Shown here one piece after another: positions 6,230-8,043 of a DNA stretch of 8,043 bases. This stretch comes from Thermoplasmatota archaeon (lineage in GTDB: Archaea; Thermoplasmatota; E2; DHVEG-1), in contig JALHTX010000382.1 in assembly GCA_022866015.1 (NCBI GenBank), positions 1 to 8,043 of the forward strand, given 5' to 3'. Under the pieces are notes generated by a model that was not told where the DNA came from, did not search any database, and saw nothing but the letters and a program-made list of their open reading frames with translations. The translations under genes and the position numbers were made by a program. How positions within the stretch are numbered: position 1 is the first letter of the stretch; every line of letters begins with the position of its first letter.

Positions 6230-7282
6230 TTATTCAAAATCCCAATAATCCGCCAACAACTTTTTAAGACGTGAAATATTTTCTACAACTGTCTCAACCC
6301 TAAAATGAGACATGGAGTCCTCTTCCTTGATATAATTATGATTATCAAGAAGACCACACATCACATTATAATAACAGATTATACTCGCATTACTATTGTA
6401 ACCTCCACCAAAAAGAACAAGCAATTTATTGCAACTATTTTCAGACAGCTCCCTCATTTTATTAGAAATATAAAAATAAGCTTGATAAGTAAGGTCTAAG
6501 TCTGCTAATGGATCAGAGTGATGAGTATCAACACCAGATTGAAACAATATTATCTCTGGTTTAAATTGTTTTACAAGCGGTGGGACAATCTGATTAAATG
6601 CAATCAAATAACTACCGGTTCCAGTACTAGGTGGCAATGGAAGATTGACAGTAAATCCCTTTGCTTCATCTTTTCCTATACTTTCAAGCTTACCTGTCCC
6701 AGGGTAAAGTGTGTGCCCATCCTGATGAAAAGAAATATTTAAGACAGAAGGATCATCGATGTAGATATCTTGTGTTCCATTGCCGTGATGAACATCAGTG
6801 TCAACAATCATAAATTTTTTCAGATGATATTTTTCACGTAGATATTCAATTGTTATTGCAATATCATTAAAAAAACAAAAACCAGATGATGTTCCTATAC
6901 TTGCATGGTGAAAACCACCTAAAGGATTACACATGCACTTAAAACCTTCCATTAATTTTTCTGCGCAAAGAATACTCCCGCCTGTGGCAAGTCTAGCTAT
7001 ATCATAAATTCCTTTTGGAGCAGGTGTATCATTAGCAAGCATACCACCGGTTTTACTCAGCTCTTTTACTTTTTCAATGTATTCTTTTTTATGGACTCTT
7101 TCTAAATCTTTTTGAGTTGCTTTTTTTGGTGTAAAAATTTCAAAGTCTTTCATTATGTTTTTTTCTTCAAAAAACTCAAGTACTTTTCTAGGTTTATCAC
7201 CAATCAATGGATGGTCCAATCCTAGATCGTATTTATTGAAGTCCTCATGATAGACTATTCCCATTTTCATTTGATTTCTCAT
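6230..7282 (-). CDS. HDAC/AcuC-family zinc-dependent deacetylase
   Basis: Arginase-fold deacetylase that removes acetyl (or other acyl) groups from lysines or small amines. From the ATG at 7282 it is 350 aa, typical for single-domain family members. Active-site residues are all present: the histidine pair in GGFHHA (125-126), metal ligands D163 and H165 in DTDVHHGNGT and D252 in SGVDTHHSDPL, and the transition-state tyrosine Y295 in GGGYN. SGFCFFNDI (133-141) is the usual loop before the metal site. The start is uncertain: an in-frame GTG at 7303 and ATGs at 7270 and 7264 exist, and the conserved family N-terminus (GIVYHED) begins right after the 7264 ATG; none has a strong ribosome-binding site. 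The gene leads the minus-strand block and is followed after 110 bp by the synthetase-GNAT fusion, so a protein-deacetylase role opposing that GNAT is a reasonable inference. Polyamine deacetylation or acetoin-related roles are alternatives. Confidence 0.93.
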   Translation of the reverse strand: MRNQMKMGIVYHEDFNKYDLGLDHPLIGDKPRKVLEFFEEKNIMKDFEIFTPKKATQKDLERVHKKEYIEKVKELSKTGGMLANDTPAPKGIYDIARLATGGSILCAEKLMEGFKCMCNPLGGFHHASIGTSSGFCFFNDIAITIEYLREKYHLKKFMIVDTDVHHGNGTQDIYIDDPSVLNISFHQDGHTLYPGTGKLESIGKDEAKGFTVNLPLPPSTGTGSYLIAFNQIVPPLVKQFKPEIILFQSGVDTHHSDPLADLDLTYQAYFYISNKMRELSENSCNKLLVLFGGGYNSNASIICYYNVMCGLLDNHNYIKEEDSMSHFRVETVVENISRLKKLLADYWDFE

Positions 7283-7316
7283 ATGTAGAATACCAAAGTA
7301 CACCTTATCTTATTCC

Positions 7317-7343
7317 TATATATAATTTTAGTTTTTTATAAAT
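7317..7343 (-). promoter_or_regulatory. Two TATA-like boxes upstream of the deacetylase gene
   Basis: The minus strand carries TTTATAAAAA (7343-7334 in + coordinates) and TTATATATA (7325-7317). The distal box predicts a start near 7313, which would include the GTG at 7303 with AGGAATA before it. The proximal box predicts a start near 7295, after that GTG, which would leave only the ATGs at 7282, 7270 or 7264 usable. The sequence alone does not decide between them. Confidence 0.4.
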
Positions 7344-7414
7344 CCTTGTGTATCCATAACATTTTGGTTTTATACCATTAAATGTACTTAATTTACCAAT
7401 AATATTAAATAATA

Positions 7415-7430
7415 CATAATACATATTATG
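7415..7430 (+). promoter_or_regulatory. Possible promoter of the PstS-like gene in the divergent intergenic region
   Basis: The AT-rich stretch CATAATACATATTATG lies about 50-60 bp before the ATG at 7478. A start about 25 bp downstream would give a leader near 30 nt with a GTGGGA sequence (7466-7471) as a weak ribosome-binding site. Several other TATA-like strings lie nearby (for example 7402-7412), so the assignment is tentative. Confidence 0.25.
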
Positions 7431-7477
7431 GCTATGTTAATGCATTTCATGGCATTTAATAAAATGTGGGAATTAAT

Positions 7478-8043
7478 ATGGAAGATAAATCACGAAAGGA
7501 AAAAAAGATATTAGGAATATTTGCAATTATAATAATCATAACAATCGGAATCGTCAGCAATTGCGGTTGTGTAGAAAAAAGTGAGAGTACAATAAAAGTT
7601 TCTGGAGCTTATTCTCTATATCCAATGATGGTGGTATGGGCTCAAGAGTATCAAAAGCTTCATCCTGATATTAAAATCGATGTTTCATCAGGTGGAGCAG
7701 GAAAAGGTATGTCTGATGCTTTGGCCGGTTCAGTAGATCTTGGCATGGTTTCAAGAGACGTTACTGCTGCTGAAATAAGTCAAGGGATTGTCGCAGTCGC
7801 TGTTGTTGAGGATGCTGTCCTTGGTACAATAAACAAGGATAATCCTGTGTTAGATAAAATTTTATTACATGGTTTAACAAAACAACAATTAAGGGACATT
7901 TTTATAAATTATTCAATACCGACATGGGGACAATTAGTTGGTGATTCGACCAATTCCGAACCTATTAAGGTCTATTCAAGGTCTGATCCATGTGGAGCTG
8001 CAGAAACATGGGTGAAATATATTGGAGGTTATTCACAAGATGA
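7478..8043 (+). CDS. PstS-like substrate-binding lipoprotein of a phosphate-type ABC transporter, 3'-truncated by window edge
   Basis: The first 188 codons of an extracytoplasmic binding protein; the frame stays open to the window end. Residues 1-10 are lysine-rich, 11-27 form a hydrophobic segment, and cysteines follow at 29 and 31 (SNCGC), consistent with a membrane-anchored lipoprotein although the lipobox is not canonical. The mature part shows the PstS pattern: SGAYSLYPMM (42-51), SSGGAGKGMSDAL (70-82), VDLGMVSRDV (86-95), INKDNPV (118-124), LTKQQLRDIF (133-142), and RSDPCGAAETW (168-178), where many PstS proteins have an SGT-type loop. These loops normally contact the oxyanion, so phosphate is the likely ligand but another oxyanion cannot be excluded. 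Upstream in-frame codons reach a stop at 7460-7462, leaving only a GTG at 7466 as an alternative start. Transporter permease and ATPase genes would be expected beyond the window. It is divergent from the deacetylase gene. Confidence 0.85.
   Translation, partial: MEDKSRKEKKILGIFAIIIIITIGIVSNCGCVEKSESTIKVSGAYSLYPMMVVWAQEYQKLHPDIKIDVSSGGAGKGMSDALAGSVDLGMVSRDVTAAEISQGIVAVAVVEDAVLGTINKDNPVLDKILLHGLTKQQLRDIFINYSIPTWGQLVGDSTNSEPIKVYSRSDPCGAAETWVKYIGGYSQD

Noticed and set aside
7357..7410. Repeated ACCATTAAAT/ACCAATAATA-like strings in the divergent intergenic region as operator repeats
   Set aside because: The matches are short and imperfect and not clearly phased; AT-rich background explains them.
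7428..7514. A 28-codon methionine-rich frame starting at ATG 7428 and overlapping the start of the PstS-like gene in another frame
   Set aside because: No ribosome-binding site, low-complexity composition and no recognisable domain; open frames of this size are common in AT-rich DNA.

Overview
The window is AT-rich and looks archaeal. The evidence is a single-chain acyl-CoA synthetase of the ADP-forming type, a small DUF2582-like winged-helix protein, TATA-like boxes about 25 bp before likely transcription starts, ribosome-binding sites matching GGTGAT or GAAGGG, and one gene that looks leaderless. A euryarchaeal or Thermoplasmata-like anaerobe is plausible, but I cannot place the lineage from these genes.

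Layout: on the + strand, positions 2-1213 hold the C-terminal ~90% of a [NiFe]-hydrogenase large subunit (its 5' end is outside the window). One base later comes its presumed dedicated maturation protease (1215-1679). An A/T-only inverted repeat at about 1680-1707 separates this pair from a convergent minus-strand block. In transcription order that block is an HDAC/AcuC-family deacetylase (7282 or so to 6230), an 888-aa ADP-forming acyl-CoA synthetase fused to a C-terminal GNAT acetyltransferase (6119-3453), a LarA-like nickel-pincer 2-hydroxyacid racemase homologue (3418-2168), and a protein made of two tandem winged-helix domains (2108-1701). Each of these genes has its own promoter-like sequence, so the block may be several transcription units. 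After a 174-195 bp divergent intergenic region, the + strand carries the first 188 codons of a PstS-like substrate-binding lipoprotein (7478 to the window end).

How the genes could work together: the hydrogenase handles H2/electron balance, and the synthetase domain could convert acetyl-CoA (or another acyl-CoA) to the free acid with ATP formation, which fits a fermentative anaerobe. The most notable feature is that the synthetase-GNAT fusion, with both phosphorelay histidines intact, sits next to an HDAC-family deacetylase. This is a possible lysine-acylation writer/eraser pair, functionally parallel to bacterial acuA/acuC or pat systems. The LarA homologue and the hydrogenase both depend on nickel, but no NPN-cofactor genes (larB, larC, larE) are seen here. 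No RNA genes, CRISPR arrays, insertion sequences or phage genes were recognised.
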